DNA of 64,000 nt from Zygaena filipendulae (GCA_907165275.2 OU015668.1:9729658-9793657); one strand, 5' to 3'; shown: positions 21,477 through 32,055, counted from the stretch's first letter. A program made the numbers and translations. The notes: a model not told the origin generated them from the sequence alone.

Positions 21477-22002
21477 CTGGCTGTTCTCCGCGGTTTTACC
21501 CGCGTCTATTTCAGAGTTTTCGGGGTCAAAATACCCTTATTTGTAAGTAATCCTGAAATTTTACATAGGTACACATTATGCCAAATAGGCTATTTGACTA
21601 ATTTTTTTTTTAGTCCGTCTTGTAGATTAATAAAAAATATTGGACACGTATTTTTTCTTTTTTTTACATAATCAAAAAATAACAGAGATACATTGAGATG
21701 AAATTTCGCGTGACGTCACTAACTAGTGCAGTTTGTATGGCGGCTTGTAGCGGTAAGTGACGACACGAGCGGGGGCTCAACCCTCAACTTTAATGCGCTT
21801 TATCTCTGTGTATTTTCATTTATTTGAAAAATAAAAAAATACGTGTCTAATGATTTTTTATTTTTTAAAAGACGGAATAATTAAAGTTTTGATTTTCAAA
21901 AGTTGTCAACATCCCTATTTCATGATGATCGGTTGAGCCGCTAAGCGGTGAAAGATTAACAAACAAACAAATAAGTAAAATCAAATTCGCATTTATAAGG
22001 AG
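21477..22002 (-). mobile_element. HelA copy split by an M1 insertion
   Basis: The left part 21477-21586 carries CCGCGGTTTTACCCGCG; the right part 21917-22002 carries CATGATGATCGGTTGAGCCG and ends GCATTTATAAGGAGGAT. Joining them restores the family sequence CCAAATTTCATGATGATCGG. Confidence 0.8.
21587..21916. mobile_element. M1 element inside HelA
   Basis: A 330-bp copy with ends AGGCTATTTGACT and GTTGTCAACATCCCT and inner TAGTCCGTCTTGTAG. AT lies on both sides (21585-21586 and 21917-21918), and the HelA target contains a single AT, which supports a 2-bp duplication. Confidence 0.85.
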
Positions 22003-22534
22003 GATGCCTATTGGTTCTCTTATCAAACTTCTTATGTCACAGTGGATGGAGGAAATCGTTGCGTGGTAACAGGGAGTCAAGGTCATGTGCTTCTTTTCGG
22101 TTTTGAAGTTTGAAGAAAAAAACAGAATGTTTGGAGCCTCACCTGATTAATGGACGACCCCAAGGTAAGTGTATCGAATTAAAAAATATATATAGTATAA
22201 ATAACTGTTGTAGATTATCATTTGGTTATAGTTTTTAATAAATATCACTGCAAACTCATATCAGGGTCCAATCGTAATGGGTTCAAGTGTACACTAAGTA
22301 TTAACCTCCAAAGGCACGATGACAAACGCGGACCAACGACGCGACGATATCAATTGTTATAGACGCGACTGATGCGAAATTAACACACATACGGGAATTA
22401 TAAGAGTTATGTACTTACATACATACAGACATACCACCTACGTAGCGAATGACAAGTTGCCACTCAGGAAATAACTGAGCGGACGAGCGAGCGAGCTTTC
22501 GAAGAAATGCAGCACGGTCATACTCAATGGTGTT
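22003..22534. other. unassigned stretch
   Basis: No feature recognised. Confidence 0.3.
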
Positions 22535-22939
22535 ACAAGTATACGAGTCCCCATTCCAGGTCGGCGACGCACCTGCACGCCTTCTGGTGTTGCAGATGTC
22601 CATGGGCGGCGGTAATCAATTACCTTACCACTTACCATCAGGGCCCTTATTCACTATGACCGTAACGCGCCGCGCTAAGATAAGACGCCACAAAAACTAA
22701 AAAAAACGCCAAAAAAAAAGTCTTTTCCTCATAATCAAAGAAGCTTTACTCCAAAAAAATACATTTACTACGTTTCTTATGGCATAAAAATAATAATTTC
22801 TAATATTTTGACATCTAGAACGTTTAGAAATGCGTTTTTGGGACACGCGTTATGGGCAAGGAATGTTGTTGGTCATAGTGAATAAGGGCCCAGGTACGGG
22901 CACTTGCCCGTTGCCCCTTATGACTAAAAAAAAAATAGG
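22535..22939 (+). mobile_element. L3 retroelement 3' end, split by M3
   Basis: L3 has the conserved block CCATTCCAGGTCGGCGACGC, GTCCATGGGCGGCGGTAAT and TTACCATCAGGT, then GCCCGTTTGCCC and an A-rich tail. Here the block is cut after ACCATCAG by the M3 copy and continues CAGGTACGGGCACTTGCCCG to an A run at 22927-22937. Two uninterrupted copies lie at 41.8 and 53.7 kb. A LINE 3' UTR or SINE is likely; the clade is unknown. Confidence 0.65.
22642..22890. mobile_element. M3 inverted-repeat element, copy 1 (family description)
   Basis: Ends GGCCCTTATTCACTATGACC and GGTCATAGTGAATAAGGGCC are perfect inverted repeats. The flanks are CAG on both sides (22639-22641 and 22891-22893); other L3 copies have the site once. 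A 3-bp CWG-type duplication and short GG..CC ends would fit PIF/Harbinger. The inside includes AAGATAAGACGCC and GAACGTTTAGAAATGCG, conserved in the copies at 31.1 and 35.4 kb in the opposite orientation. No coding capacity. Confidence 0.85.
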
Positions 22940-23036
22940 AAGCTCCTTGCCAGCGAAAATATTTTACATTAAATTAGATAGATATTGCATATTTAAAAAA
23001 AAAAAATCACAACATACAGATTGCCTTGATGCCTTG

Positions 23037-23085
23037 ATCCCACATCAAGCTAAGCCTGTGTCGTAGACACCAAGCAAACTATAAT
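23037..23085 (-). mobile_element. S1 SINE tail fragment
   Basis: CAAGCTAAGCCTGTGTCGT and AGACACCAAGC match the reverse complement of the S1 tail region. Confidence 0.5.
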
Positions 23086-23299
23086 TACATTAGGTATTTA
23101 GGAAACTCTCGTCAAAATCAAAGATATATAATTGGTACAATCACTACTTTTCAGTCAAAAAGTAGGCGTTACTGTAAACCAGTCATCACACTTTGTTTTT
23201 CAAACCCCATGTCTCTCTTTTACACCACCCTTTTTGATAGTAAAAAGGTTGTAGCGGGATACTACACTACTAATGAGAGTAAATAGATATCCCTACAAT

Positions 23300-23507
23300 T
23301 CTATACTAATATTATAAATGTGAAAGTGTGGATGTTTAGATGTTTGAATGTTTGTTACTCAATCACGCAAAAACGGCTGAACGGATTCGGATGAAATTTG
23401 GCATGCACGTTGTCAGGGGTACAGAAAAGGACATAGGGTACTGTTTATCCCGGAATACCCGCGGGAACTCCGAAATTACTGCGGGTAAAACCGCAAGGAC
23501 CAGCTAG
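23300..23507 (+). mobile_element. HelA tandem, unit 1
   Basis: Starts TCTATACTAATATTATAAA and ends GACCAGCTAG. Contains ACGGCTGAACGGATTCGG and CATGCACGTTGTCAGGGG, the common core. Confidence 0.85.
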
Positions 23508-23802
23508 TATTATATAAATGCAAAAGTGAGTTTTGTTTGTTACGTTTTCACGTCCTATCGGCTCAGCCGATCATTATGAAATTTTGCATACACGTTGTCA
23601 AGGGTACAGAAAAGGACTTAGGGTACGTTTTATCCCGGAATCGCAGCGGGAACTCTGAAATTAACGCGGGTGAAATTCATTAAAAATTTGCCTCCTGTTA
23701 CACATTGTCAAGGGGTACAGAGAAGGATATAGGGTACTCTTATTCCGGAATTCCCGCAGGATTTAAGAAATTAACGCAAGTGAAACCGTGGGGAATAGCT
23801 AG
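23508..23802 (+). mobile_element. HelA tandem, unit 2 with internal duplication
   Basis: Begins TATTATATAAATGCAAAAG directly after the CTAG of unit 1 and ends GGGGAATAGCTAG. The GGTACAGA..GGACTTAGGG to GTGAAA module appears twice (about 23600-23670 and 23710-23785). Confidence 0.8.
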
Positions 23803-24067
23803 TAAGAATGTTTTTTTTTATAATATTTAAATCGGTTTCGATACGGTTCAAGAAAACAGCACGATTTCACACACGTCTGTACTAAACATAGTGCAAGATT
23901 AATTGCCAATACCCGGCGACACCGAGCCTTGGCAGACAAACAAACAAACACACGCATAAGCTACACGGAGCTCCAATATGCGAGCAATAACTTTAGCATT
24001 TTCTGTCACACCTACGTCCCTAGAGCCAAAGCGGTGAACCTATTCTGGAAGTGAAAGAAGAACTAAA

Positions 24068-24252
24068 TCCTTAATAGGTGTTATAAATGCGAAAGTAAGT
24101 TTTGTATTTTTTATTTGTAGGTAACGCTTTCACGCTGTAACGGCTCAGCTAAACATCATGAAATTTTGCATATGTATGTGTGTTGTTGGGTACTTTTTAT
24201 CACGGTTTTTTTTTTTTCAATTATTGCGGGTAAAACCGCGGGGAACAGCTAG
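24068..24252 (+). mobile_element. HelA copy
   Basis: Starts TCCTTAATAGGTGTTATAAA and ends CGGGGAACAGCTAG. The GGAATTCC module is replaced by a T run (24210-24219), shortening the copy. Confidence 0.8.
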
Positions 24253-24305
24253 TAGGTAATGGAACAAAATCACTGAGAATTCGTAGACCAAAATAATGAA
24301 GATAT

Positions 24306-24632
24306 TTGGGTATTCTCCAGGGTATGAAAATCAAAATTCTAATTAGACCGTCAGTTAGAGAATAAAAAAAAATTGACACGTATTTTTATTGCTTGGTCAA
24401 ATTAATGAAAATAAACATAGATAAAGCGCACTAAAGTTTAGGGTGGGGGACTCGTGACGTCAATATTCAGTATAAGCCCCATACAAACTGCACCGAGTTG
24501 GGACGTCACGCGAAATTTCAACTCAATTTAGCTCCGTTATTTTTTGATTACGTAAAAAAAGAAAAAATACGTGTCCAATATTTTTTACTAATCTAAACGA
24601 CGGACTAAAAAAGAAATTTTGTCAAGTAGCCA
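24306..24632. mobile_element. M1 element, TTGGGTA subtype
   Basis: Left end TTGGGTATTCTCCAGGG and right end TTTTGTCAAGTAGCCA; inner ends TAGACCGTCAGTTAG and AACGACGGACTA. AT flanks it on both sides. Full length, 327 bp; the same subtype as 63.27 kb. Confidence 0.8.
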
Positions 24633-24969
24633 ATTTCAAATATACTTACTTGGCAGTTCGAATTTTAAATAGCAAGCAATGACTTACGGAATAGTGATGC
24701 GCAATCACGTCCGTATCGACTTGAGGGATTGTTTCGGTGCGACGCACTAAATCAAACAGTCGATAAAAAGCTAAATGCTGTTCGATTGTGAGTCGCGAGG
24801 GCAGCTCGTGGCGCATAAATTTATGCGAGCTGATAAATTAAGTGAGGTGTGCGGCTGAGTTATGGGCTTTGCGGGTATGTTGTGACCAGCGGTGGGAGTG
24901 CTGCAGCCACGACCGTAGGGTCGCTAGTTTGAATCCGTAACTTTCAATGTTGAATTTATGTTCTTTGCA
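24633..24969. other. unassigned stretch
   Basis: No feature recognised. AGTTTGAATCC at 24929-24939 resembles a tRNA B box, but no tRNA body fits. Confidence 0.3.
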
Positions 24970-25244
24970 ATATAATAATAATAATAATCCACTTCACAAC
25001 ACACAGATCTACTTAAATTGATCCCACAGTAAGCTATAAGCTTGTGTCGTGGAAACCAAGCGAACGTGGTATAATATACTACACATATTATTACATATAT
25101 TATACTATAGATATATATATACACACCCAGACTGGAAAATGGAACCCTGTGTTCATCACACAAAGTCCACCCCCACCGGGAATCGAACCCGGAACCTCTT
25201 GATTAGCGGGCAGCTATGGTGACCATTGCACCAATCGGGTCGTC
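24970..25244 (-). mobile_element. S1 tRNA-derived SINE, near full length (family description)
   Basis: On the minus strand it reads GACGACCCGATTGGTGCAAT (A-box region TGGTGCAATGG), then GGGTTCGATTCCC (B box, plus-strand 25178-25190) and a body with AACACAGGGTTCCATTTTCC and AAGTAGATCTGTGTGTTGTG. It closes with an (ATT)n tail at 24971-24988. A and B boxes are internal RNA polymerase III promoter elements. The spacing fits a tRNA head joined to an unrelated tail, so this is a SINE rather than a tRNA gene. A nearly 80-bp AT-rich linker of TATATA words lies at 25075-25125. Confidence 0.85.
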
Positions 25245-25469
25245 AAAATCATCTAAAAAATATCTACCATAAATCTATTTGCAACTTTTGAAAAATTAGA
25301 TATTTTAATTATTCGCGTATTGGCAACTTTAACAGACAGTGGTGAATGGTATAGTGGCAAATGAGTGACTACTACGCCGGATGTTGCGGGTTCGAGCGTG
25401 TACCACACTCTACCTTAGAGCTAGCGAGAAATGCCAACACATTATCTTTACATAATATAAAATGAAATC

Positions 25470-25616
25470 GCTATCAAAAACTAATAAAGGGATTTTCATG
25501 CGGTTTTCACCAATAGATAGAGTGATTCATGAGGAATGTTTATATCTATAGTTTATCCTGGAAATCCCCCGGGAACTCTTAAACTAGCCCCAGGTGAAAC
25601 CGCGGAGAACAGCTAG
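25470..25616 (+). mobile_element. HelA-related partial copy, tandem unit 1
   Basis: ACCAATAGATAGAGTGATTC, TCCTGGAAATCCCCCGGGAA, and GGTGAAACCGCGGAG followed by AACAGCTAG. The head is missing. Confidence 0.65.
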
Positions 25617-25926
25617 TCTATACATATAAATAAAATTGAAGTGTCTGTTTGCAATTCCAAATTAACTGCTTTTCACTAAATGCATAATTTAATTATGAAA
25701 GTATACATATACGGTATACTCACATAAATAAACCAATATTAAAAATTATTCTTTGTCTGTCTGCCTGTTTATTCCGGCTAATCTCTGGAACGGCAGACCG
25801 ATTGCGACGTGACTTTCACTGGCAGATAGAGCTGATGTTGTAAGGAGTAACTTAGACTACTTTTTATCCCGAAATTCCCACGGGATCTCTGAAATTAACG
25901 CGGGTGAAACCGCGCGGGATAGCTAG
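25617..25926 (+). mobile_element. HelA-related copy, tandem unit 2
   Basis: Begins TCTATACATATAAATAAAAT directly after the preceding CTAG and ends CCGCGCGGGATAGCTAG. The middle is a different module (TTCCGGCTAATCTCTGG, GACGTGACTTTCACTGGC), part of which recurs at 63.24 kb. Confidence 0.75.
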
Positions 25927-26285
25927 TTTGGAAATTAAAATAAAATTTTGCAGAATGTACGAACCGTGCACAACAAGCAATGCCCGATTTTATCACCGTT
26001 AAAATTTTTTACATGTTCACTTAAAATTATTTCGATGGCGGTACACACACTTAAAAGTGCATTCTGAAAACCGGTAGCGCACCCGTATCCTCACAGTTGA
26101 GTATTTGAGACATTTATTTCGATCTCAACGGTGCGATACGGTTGCCTTTTCAACACTTTTGGTGTAAAATATTAAAGATACTTACTTGCAATAAAAATTC
26201 TTTCACTTTTTAACGCATACATTTGCAAAGTGGACGGCGATAAGTGATTTCTTACATAAAACATTGGAGCTGATCTTATCTGATC
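25927..26285. other. unassigned stretch
   Basis: No feature recognised. Confidence 0.3.
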
Positions 26286-26580
26286 TCCACAGCGATGATC
26301 GCTCAGTGGTTGGTGCGTTCGGATCAAACGCCGCAAGGCGTAGGTTCAAACCCTAACAATGAGCTTGAGCTGTCGGTGAAGGAAAATATCTTGAGGAAAC
26401 CATGTGTGTGTGGTACTACCGGCCATTAATTTATACCCTCAACGTTGGGATAGGCCTGTGGTCACAGTAGAGCCTATGGTCAGTACAATGAGGTCACAGT
26501 GGGGTCACAGTAGGGTCACGGTGGGGTCACAGTGAGGTCACAGTGGACAGTGGTCCCAGCAGTGGGGACATTAAAAAGTT
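26286..26580 (+). mobile_element. S2 tRNA-related SINE with internal minisatellite
   Basis: The head GATCGCTCAGTGGTTGGTGC resembles a tRNA D-arm/A box, and AGGTTCAAACCCTAAC is a good B box. It continues GTGAAGGAAAATATCTTGAG and GGAAACCATGTGTGTGTGG, a module I associate with lepidopteran SINEs. The body then holds about six 11-bp GGTCACAGTGG-type units (about 26489-26552) before CCCAGCAGTGGGGACATT. Only one copy in the window; the right edge is uncertain. Confidence 0.6.
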
Positions 26581-26686
26581 GAATTGCAGATGATTCTTTG
26601 TTTTTTCAATAAACTCTGCAATATACTGTATATTGCATCTCGCAATAGCCTATCTTGATAAACAAAATTTTAACAAAAAAAATTAA

Positions 26687-26843
26687 AACCGACTTCCAAA
26701 AACACAAAACTAAAAAGCTAAAAATAAGACAAAATACCGATTTAATCCAATAGACAAAAACACTCGTAACATTATTATTGGTTTGTGCTACCACTGATCG
26801 GTTTGAATTGAATGCATAACCTCCTACTTTTTGGAAGTCGGTT
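26687..26843. mobile_element. M5 element, short internally deleted copy
   Basis: Left end AACCGACTTCCAAAAACAC, TACCGATTTAATCC and TTGGTTTGTGCTACCAC, then a jump to ATAACCTCCTACTTTTTGG and AAGTCGGTT. At 157 bp this is one of the smallest copies with both ends. Confidence 0.75.
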
Positions 26844-26847
26844 AAAA

Positions 26848-26912
26848 AAAACAACGCGATGGGATTTTTTTGTAATAAATCCTGCCGTTTCTTTATATCA
26901 AATAAACTTTTT
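26848..26912 (+). mobile_element. retroelement 3' end leading into (ATTCT)n
   Basis: TGTAATAAATCCTGCCG and ATCAAATAAACTTTTTT directly precede the pentanucleotide array, as at 37.04 kb and (reversed) 13.5 kb. The array therefore probably began as a LINE tail. Confidence 0.5.
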
Positions 26913-27682
26913 TCTATTCTATTCTATTCTATTCTATTCTATTCTATTCTATTCTATTCTATTCTATTCTATTCTATTCTATTCTATTCTATTCTATTCT
27001 ATTCTATTCTATTCTATTCTATTCTATTCTATTCTATTCTATTCTATTCTATTCTATTCTATTCTATTCTATTCTATTCTATTCTATTCTATTCTATTCT
27101 ATTCTATTCTATTCTATTCTATTCTATTCTATTCTATTCTATTCTATTCTATTCTATTCTATTCTATTCTATTCTATTCTATTCTATTCTATTCTATTCT
27201 ATTCTATTCTATTCTATTCTATTCTATTCTATTCTATTCTATTCTATTCTATTCTATTCTATTCTATTCTATTCTATTCTATTCTATTCTATTCTATTCT
27301 ATTCTATTCTATTCTATTCTATTCTATTCTATTCTATTCTATTCTATTCTATTCTATTCTATTCTATTCTATTCTATTCTATTCTATTCTATTCTATTCT
27401 ATTCTATTCTATTCTATTCTATTCTATTCTATTCTATTCTATTCTATTCTATTCTATTCTATTCTATTCTATTCTATTCTATTCTATTCTATTCTATTCT
27501 ATTCTATTCTATTCTATTCTATTCTATTCTATTCTATTCTATTCTATTCTATTCTATTCTATTCTATTCTATTCTATTCTATTCTATTCTATTCTATTCT
27601 ATTCTATTCTATTCTATTCTATTCTATTCTATTCTATTCTATTCTATTCTATTCTATTCTATTCTATTCTATTCTATTCTAT
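26913..27682 (+). repeat. (ATTCT)n array, about 154 units
   Basis: 770 bp of TTCTA/ATTCT units with no interruption that I can see by eye. Two overlapping plus-strand frames stay open through it because a 5-bp unit without stop codons encodes the same pentapeptide (YSILF) in every forward frame. That is an artefact, not a gene. Confidence 0.98.
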
Positions 27683-27683
27683 A

Positions 27684-27888
27684 TTTCACCCACGGTAATT
27701 TCAGAGTGCTCGTGGAAATTTCGCGATAAAAAATACGCTATGTCACTCAGGACTACCGTAGCTTCCTATAAGTGGAAGCATTTTCAAAATCGGTTCACTA
27801 GATTCAAGGTTACCTTTACAACGTGAAACGTCACAAACTCACAATTCACAAATTCACGATCTTTACCTTTTTTATAATATTAGTATAA
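27684..27888 (-). mobile_element. HelA copy truncated by the array
   Basis: Starts inside the hairpin (TTTCACCCACGGTAATTTC) right after the (ATTCT)n array and ends TATAATATTAGTATAAA. The CTAG side is absent. Confidence 0.7.
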
Positions 27889-28504
27889 ATTATATAAAAG
27901 CTGTAAGTTTTTTTCCTAAATGCAAAACGGCAACCTTCGGTTATTCTATAAACAAATCTCGCAGCGACCATCTCAGCAACACTAGTGAATCATTGAATTG
28001 AACATTAAAAAAAAACGAATCACAAAGGAAAAATTACACTTCACTTGAACATTAAGTTAATAGTTATAAAGGGTCCTTACACGATATTCATTATGGTTTA
28101 AAAATAGGAGCGGATGATTTAAGGCGCGCGCACACGTCGCATTGTAAGGGCGAGCGCACACCGCCCACAGTAGCGGCCCACGGGACCGATCGGCGCGCTA
28201 GATCGGCCCGCCCGCTTCGCTGACCAGCGCTGGCTGACTAGTGTGGAGGCGACTTCTACGTGATCCACTGAGCAAATAATCACTACGTTTTAAGAGAAGG
28301 CACTTCTATACTAATCGCTGAACCGATCTATGAAATCATTTTGTACCAACCATACCAATGAAATATATGACGCGGTCATAAAAATTTGGTTAAGTATTCC
28401 AAAGTTGGTAAAAAAGTTCGCGCATAAATCCATAGTAACTTTTGCTTCAAGGGAGTGTCGCTGGCCTGACGTGATCATTCAATTTTATAAATAATACTGA
28501 TTGT
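27889..28504. other. unassigned stretch with GC-rich block
   Basis: Bases 28115-28260 are GC-rich (GGCGCGCGCACACGTCGC, GGCCCGCCCGCTTCGCTG) within AT-rich DNA. No coding frame or RNA recognised. Confidence 0.35.
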
Positions 28505-28690
28505 TCCCTCCATTCGTTTCGGAGTTCCTGCGGGGATTATGAAATAAAAAGTACCTAGTACCTAGTAACTTTTACTGGATTCCTGATAACGTGCATGAAA
28601 AATTTTAAGCTAATCGGTTGAGTAGTTAAGGCAAAAAAACGAAAAAGAAAACAAAAGGCTAACCTTTGTATTTATAAATTAGTAAGGATA
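28505..28690 (-). mobile_element. HelA copy, 3' end lost
   Basis: TTTCGGAGTTCCTGCGGGG, GATAACGTGCATGAAAAATT and TAAGCTAATCGGTTGAGTAG, ending TATTTATAAATTAGTAAGGA. GTACCTAGTACCTAGTAAC shows a small local duplication. Confidence 0.65.
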
Positions 28691-29115
28691 GAGCGATTAA
28701 GAGTAAGGCAGTATGCAAGAATGGTAGCAAACGGAAGCCAGTAATATCACGTAAGTTTACTTATGTAAATAGCAATGAGCAAAAGAAAATAACGAAAATA
28801 TGATAATAGATACAAATGAAGCGAACTTTTGACGGTATGCAAAATAATCACCTAATTCTTAAAAGAGGTTTCAAAAAACGTCGTATCAAAAACTTCTTGA
28901 ACAGGCACTGAAATCGTGATGATCTATATTTTTTATTATATTTTATATAAACATTTAAATAAAACTTGAAAAACCTTCAAATGTTATAGTTTTTGCCGTT
29001 TTTTCTAAGACCGAGTAAAGAAAGAATGAAACGTAAAATGAAGATTTAAGAGTGAATATTTTAACACGCAGTTTAGCTTTTTAATTATTTTCTTCAGATA
29101 GAATATCCTGCTCTT
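28691..29115. other. unassigned stretch
   Basis: No feature recognised. Confidence 0.3.
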
Positions 29116-29119
29116 AAAT

Positions 29120-29355
29120 GGACATAGATAAGCAATAGTGTATTAACCTACATTGGAGAACTTTTTTGTAAATCGTGTTTTAAAATTATAGCGCCATTTT
29201 GTGTAAACATTTTTTTATGTTCAACATTTTGTTACATATTTTAACAATATAATAAGGTAAACACATAATTAAAAAACGTTCTCTAACTCTCAATAAATCG
29301 TTGTGTATCAATAACTTAATTTTCTGGGTTAACATGTTATTGCTTATCTGCGTTC
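29120..29355. mobile_element. M2 element, copy 2
   Basis: GGACATAGATAAGCAATA to TTATTGCTTATCTGCGTTC, flanked by AAAT on both sides (29116-29119 and 29356-29359). AAAT is the reverse complement of the ATTT seen at the other two copies, so this copy appears inserted in the opposite sense at a like target. Confidence 0.85.
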
Positions 29356-29359
29356 AAAT

Positions 29360-31063
29360 AATATGAAAACAGATGCCTTCTCCACACTAACGGAGAACCA
29401 ACCGACATCGACATAGAATAAGTAAATGCACAAGTAACAAATAGCACGACATCAACTCGGGCATTGTACGAAACAATTCTAAATAATAATAATTGAATCA
29501 ATTTTATTCACAAAACCTGACCGATACAGCCTCCTGATTAATATAGGTACCACACAACAACACAAACGTTTGACAAACAAACCAACTTGTTGTTGGTTCA
29601 ACTTTGTTTGATAATTTATCGATGAATTCATTGGATTATTGTAATTTATGGCTGTGCCGATGATTTTTGTTGTATTACTCTATATATGGAGAACAATGGT
29701 CGGTTTGTTCGGTTGTTGTGACATTATAGACGTATTTGTCGATCTTGAATCTTAGATTTGGTTGAAAAAATAGTCTAGGTATATAGCAAATTCAAGTTTT
29801 AGAATTTTAATTACGAAATATGAAAAATTTATTAAATTTGACTAATAAGCGTGTTTAGTTAAGTAGTTTTTGCATAATACACTTCGGGAAAAGTAGATAA
29901 ACAGAAAGAAAGAAATTCTAATATTCACCGTTTTCTGCTAGGTATTCAATGTATTCAGTTACAATTAAATTATTTAACACATACTATACACATGCCTACA
30001 TTTGTTAAACCCTAAATAAGTAATAAATAAAATCAAATCGACAGACGGAAATTCTTAAAATCATTCCCAATTAGCATTTGAAAGAAGGGACAAAAAATAA
30101 TCCCTCAATAAAATATAATACAGACAAATAGGAGGAAGTAAAACACCAGAACGCAATAAATCTTGATAGTATAGGACATAATTTAATCGGACCTCTCGAT
30201 TTTGGACCCATAAATAACAGATTTTTACATTTCTCAAGCAAAAAAAAAACACCGAAAATAAGTATAAATACGCTATACAAAACAAAACTTTTAATATGCT
30301 TTATCGGATATAAATCACTTCAAACTGGCATATTCCACTCTGGTGGTATGCCATATCATGCGCGTGTCGAACAAAAATCTACCCTCCGCCACGGGGCTTA
30401 AGACGAAAATCGTATAACACAACTCATGAAACGAAAGCTCGCGTTCACTAAAGAATTCGCAACCTAATTTTGTTGCTGTTAAAGTTGATATTCGATGTTG
30501 TATTTGGAAAGATTTCTCATATAAATCAATAGTGTGGTCTGAAGATCTTCGATAGTGGAGTATTGATACGGGTAAAATGTGTTTTGAGATGCGTATCCGT
30601 CACGCCGTGGTGCGCGTACGCAGCGTACAAAATTAGTGGAACGAAAGAACAAAAAAAATTTTTTTTTTTGTTCCCTAAATGTCTAAGGATTAATAGGCTA
30701 TGGTTTTAATCGTTAACCTGACGAGTGTCCCAGTCATAAGGTCAAATATTTTAGGGCCCCTGGGGCCTGGAAGGTATCTATATAAATGTACCCACCCCTA
30801 TATTGCAGATTCGTATGATTCGCCCGTTAGAAACGACCAGAGGAGCTATTATGTAACTTCTACTTCTATCATTTTTCGGTTGCAATCAAAAACATGGCGG
30901 TTTTGCGATTACAATATGCAACTTTGGACACCAACAATATCTAGCAATCAACGAAAACAACATATTACTTACACTGTAACTGTCTAAACACGATCAATTA
31001 ATAAAAAAATCGCTATATTTCGGATTAAAATCTAAAAACAATAGCAACAAAAGCTACATATTA
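29360..31063. other. unassigned stretch, 1.7 kb
   Basis: No gene recognised. An imperfect hairpin lies at 30326-30353 (TGGCAT...CCAC TCTG GTGG...ATGCCA). An A8/T11 palindrome bounded by GAAC/GTTC lies near 30648-30674. Confidence 0.35.
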
Positions 31064-31284
31064 GCCCTTATTCAGTATGACCATCCTTGCCCATAACGCG
31101 CGTCCCAAAAACGCATTTCCAAACGTTCTAGATGCCAAGATATTAGAAGTTATTATTCTTTATGCCATAAGAAACGTTGCAAATGTATTTTTTTGCAGTA
31201 AAACTTCTTTGATTACGAGGGAAAGCCAGTTTTTGCGGCGTCTTATCTTAGCGCGGCGTGTTATGGTCATAGTGAATGAGGGCC
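31064..31284. mobile_element. M3 element, copy 2
   Basis: Ends GCCCTTATTCAGTATGACC and GGTCATAGTGAATGAGGGCC. The interior (TTGCAGTAAAACTTCTTTG, GCGTCTTATCTTAGCGCGG) matches the 35.4-kb copy. The flanks (TTA left, CTG right) show no duplication, so the left edge may be eroded. Confidence 0.8.
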
Positions 31285-31447
31285 CTGCATTTCATATAAT
31301 AACGGGACAAAAATCACGTTTTTTGTGACGTAACCTACATAACCTACATGACATCATTATTTCGTTTTGAAACTTGATGAATTCTATTGTTTTTCATATG
31401 AAAAGCACTCACTTTTAACTCGACCATCAGCTGATGGTCTTTCAGAA

Positions 31448-31656
31448 TCCTACTAAACCAATATTATAAACGCGAAAGTTTATACGTATGGATGGATGGA
31501 TGTTTGTTACTCTTTCACGCAAAAATTACTGGATGGATTTAAATGAAAATTTACAATAATATAGCTTATAAATCAGATTAACACATGGGGTACTTTTTAT
31601 CGCGGAATTCCCGCGGGAACTCTGAAATTAACGCGGGTGAAACCACGGCGCACTAG
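31448..31656 (+). mobile_element. HelA copy, full length
   Basis: A-TCCTACTAAACCAATATTAT to GGCGCACTAG-T. The hairpin right arm is mutated (ACCACGG). Contains short GGAT repeats (ATGGATGGATGGATG). Confidence 0.85.
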
Positions 31657-32053
31657 TTAGTAGTACATAATGAATTGTTTCCTCCATTAGTTATGTAGAG
31701 TTTGAGTGTTGTAAATTCGTATCTCAGATGTCAATTTAAACTTAATCATTATCTGAAAGAAGCAATGGAGGCGTCAATTACAATAACACGCTTTTAATTC
31801 CTCGTTGTATATAAGAAAGAGAGAAACAATAAAAAAAAACAATCAACCATTTAAATTGTGAAGGGACATCGACACCAGAGCATCCTTATTACGTGCACCA
31901 TTCTAATGGCGTGTTGATTATTAATTAAAAATAATTACTATTACGACCATATTCAATGACTCTGGTGTTACAGCTATTAACAGCTTTAGTGATGCGTCGT
32001 GTGCGCTCGGACCGGATATCGATAAAAAAAGGAAAACGTATTTTTTAATGCTA
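31657..32053. other. unassigned stretch
   Basis: No feature recognised. Confidence 0.3.
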
Positions 32054-32055
32054 AT

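Noticed and set aside
25170..25244. A true tRNA gene on the minus strand
   Set aside because: A and B boxes are present but the body continues into a SINE tail and related truncated copies exist; no proper acceptor stem seen.
25335..25420. tRNA-like segment (GGTATAGTGGCAAATGAG, GCGGGTTCGAGCG)
   Set aside because: The B box is incomplete and no cloverleaf could be drawn; at most a worn SINE head.
26812..27729. Two overlapping open frames of 305 and 279 codons
   Set aside because: They are translations of the (ATTCT)n microsatellite; every forward frame gives the same pentapeptide repeat.
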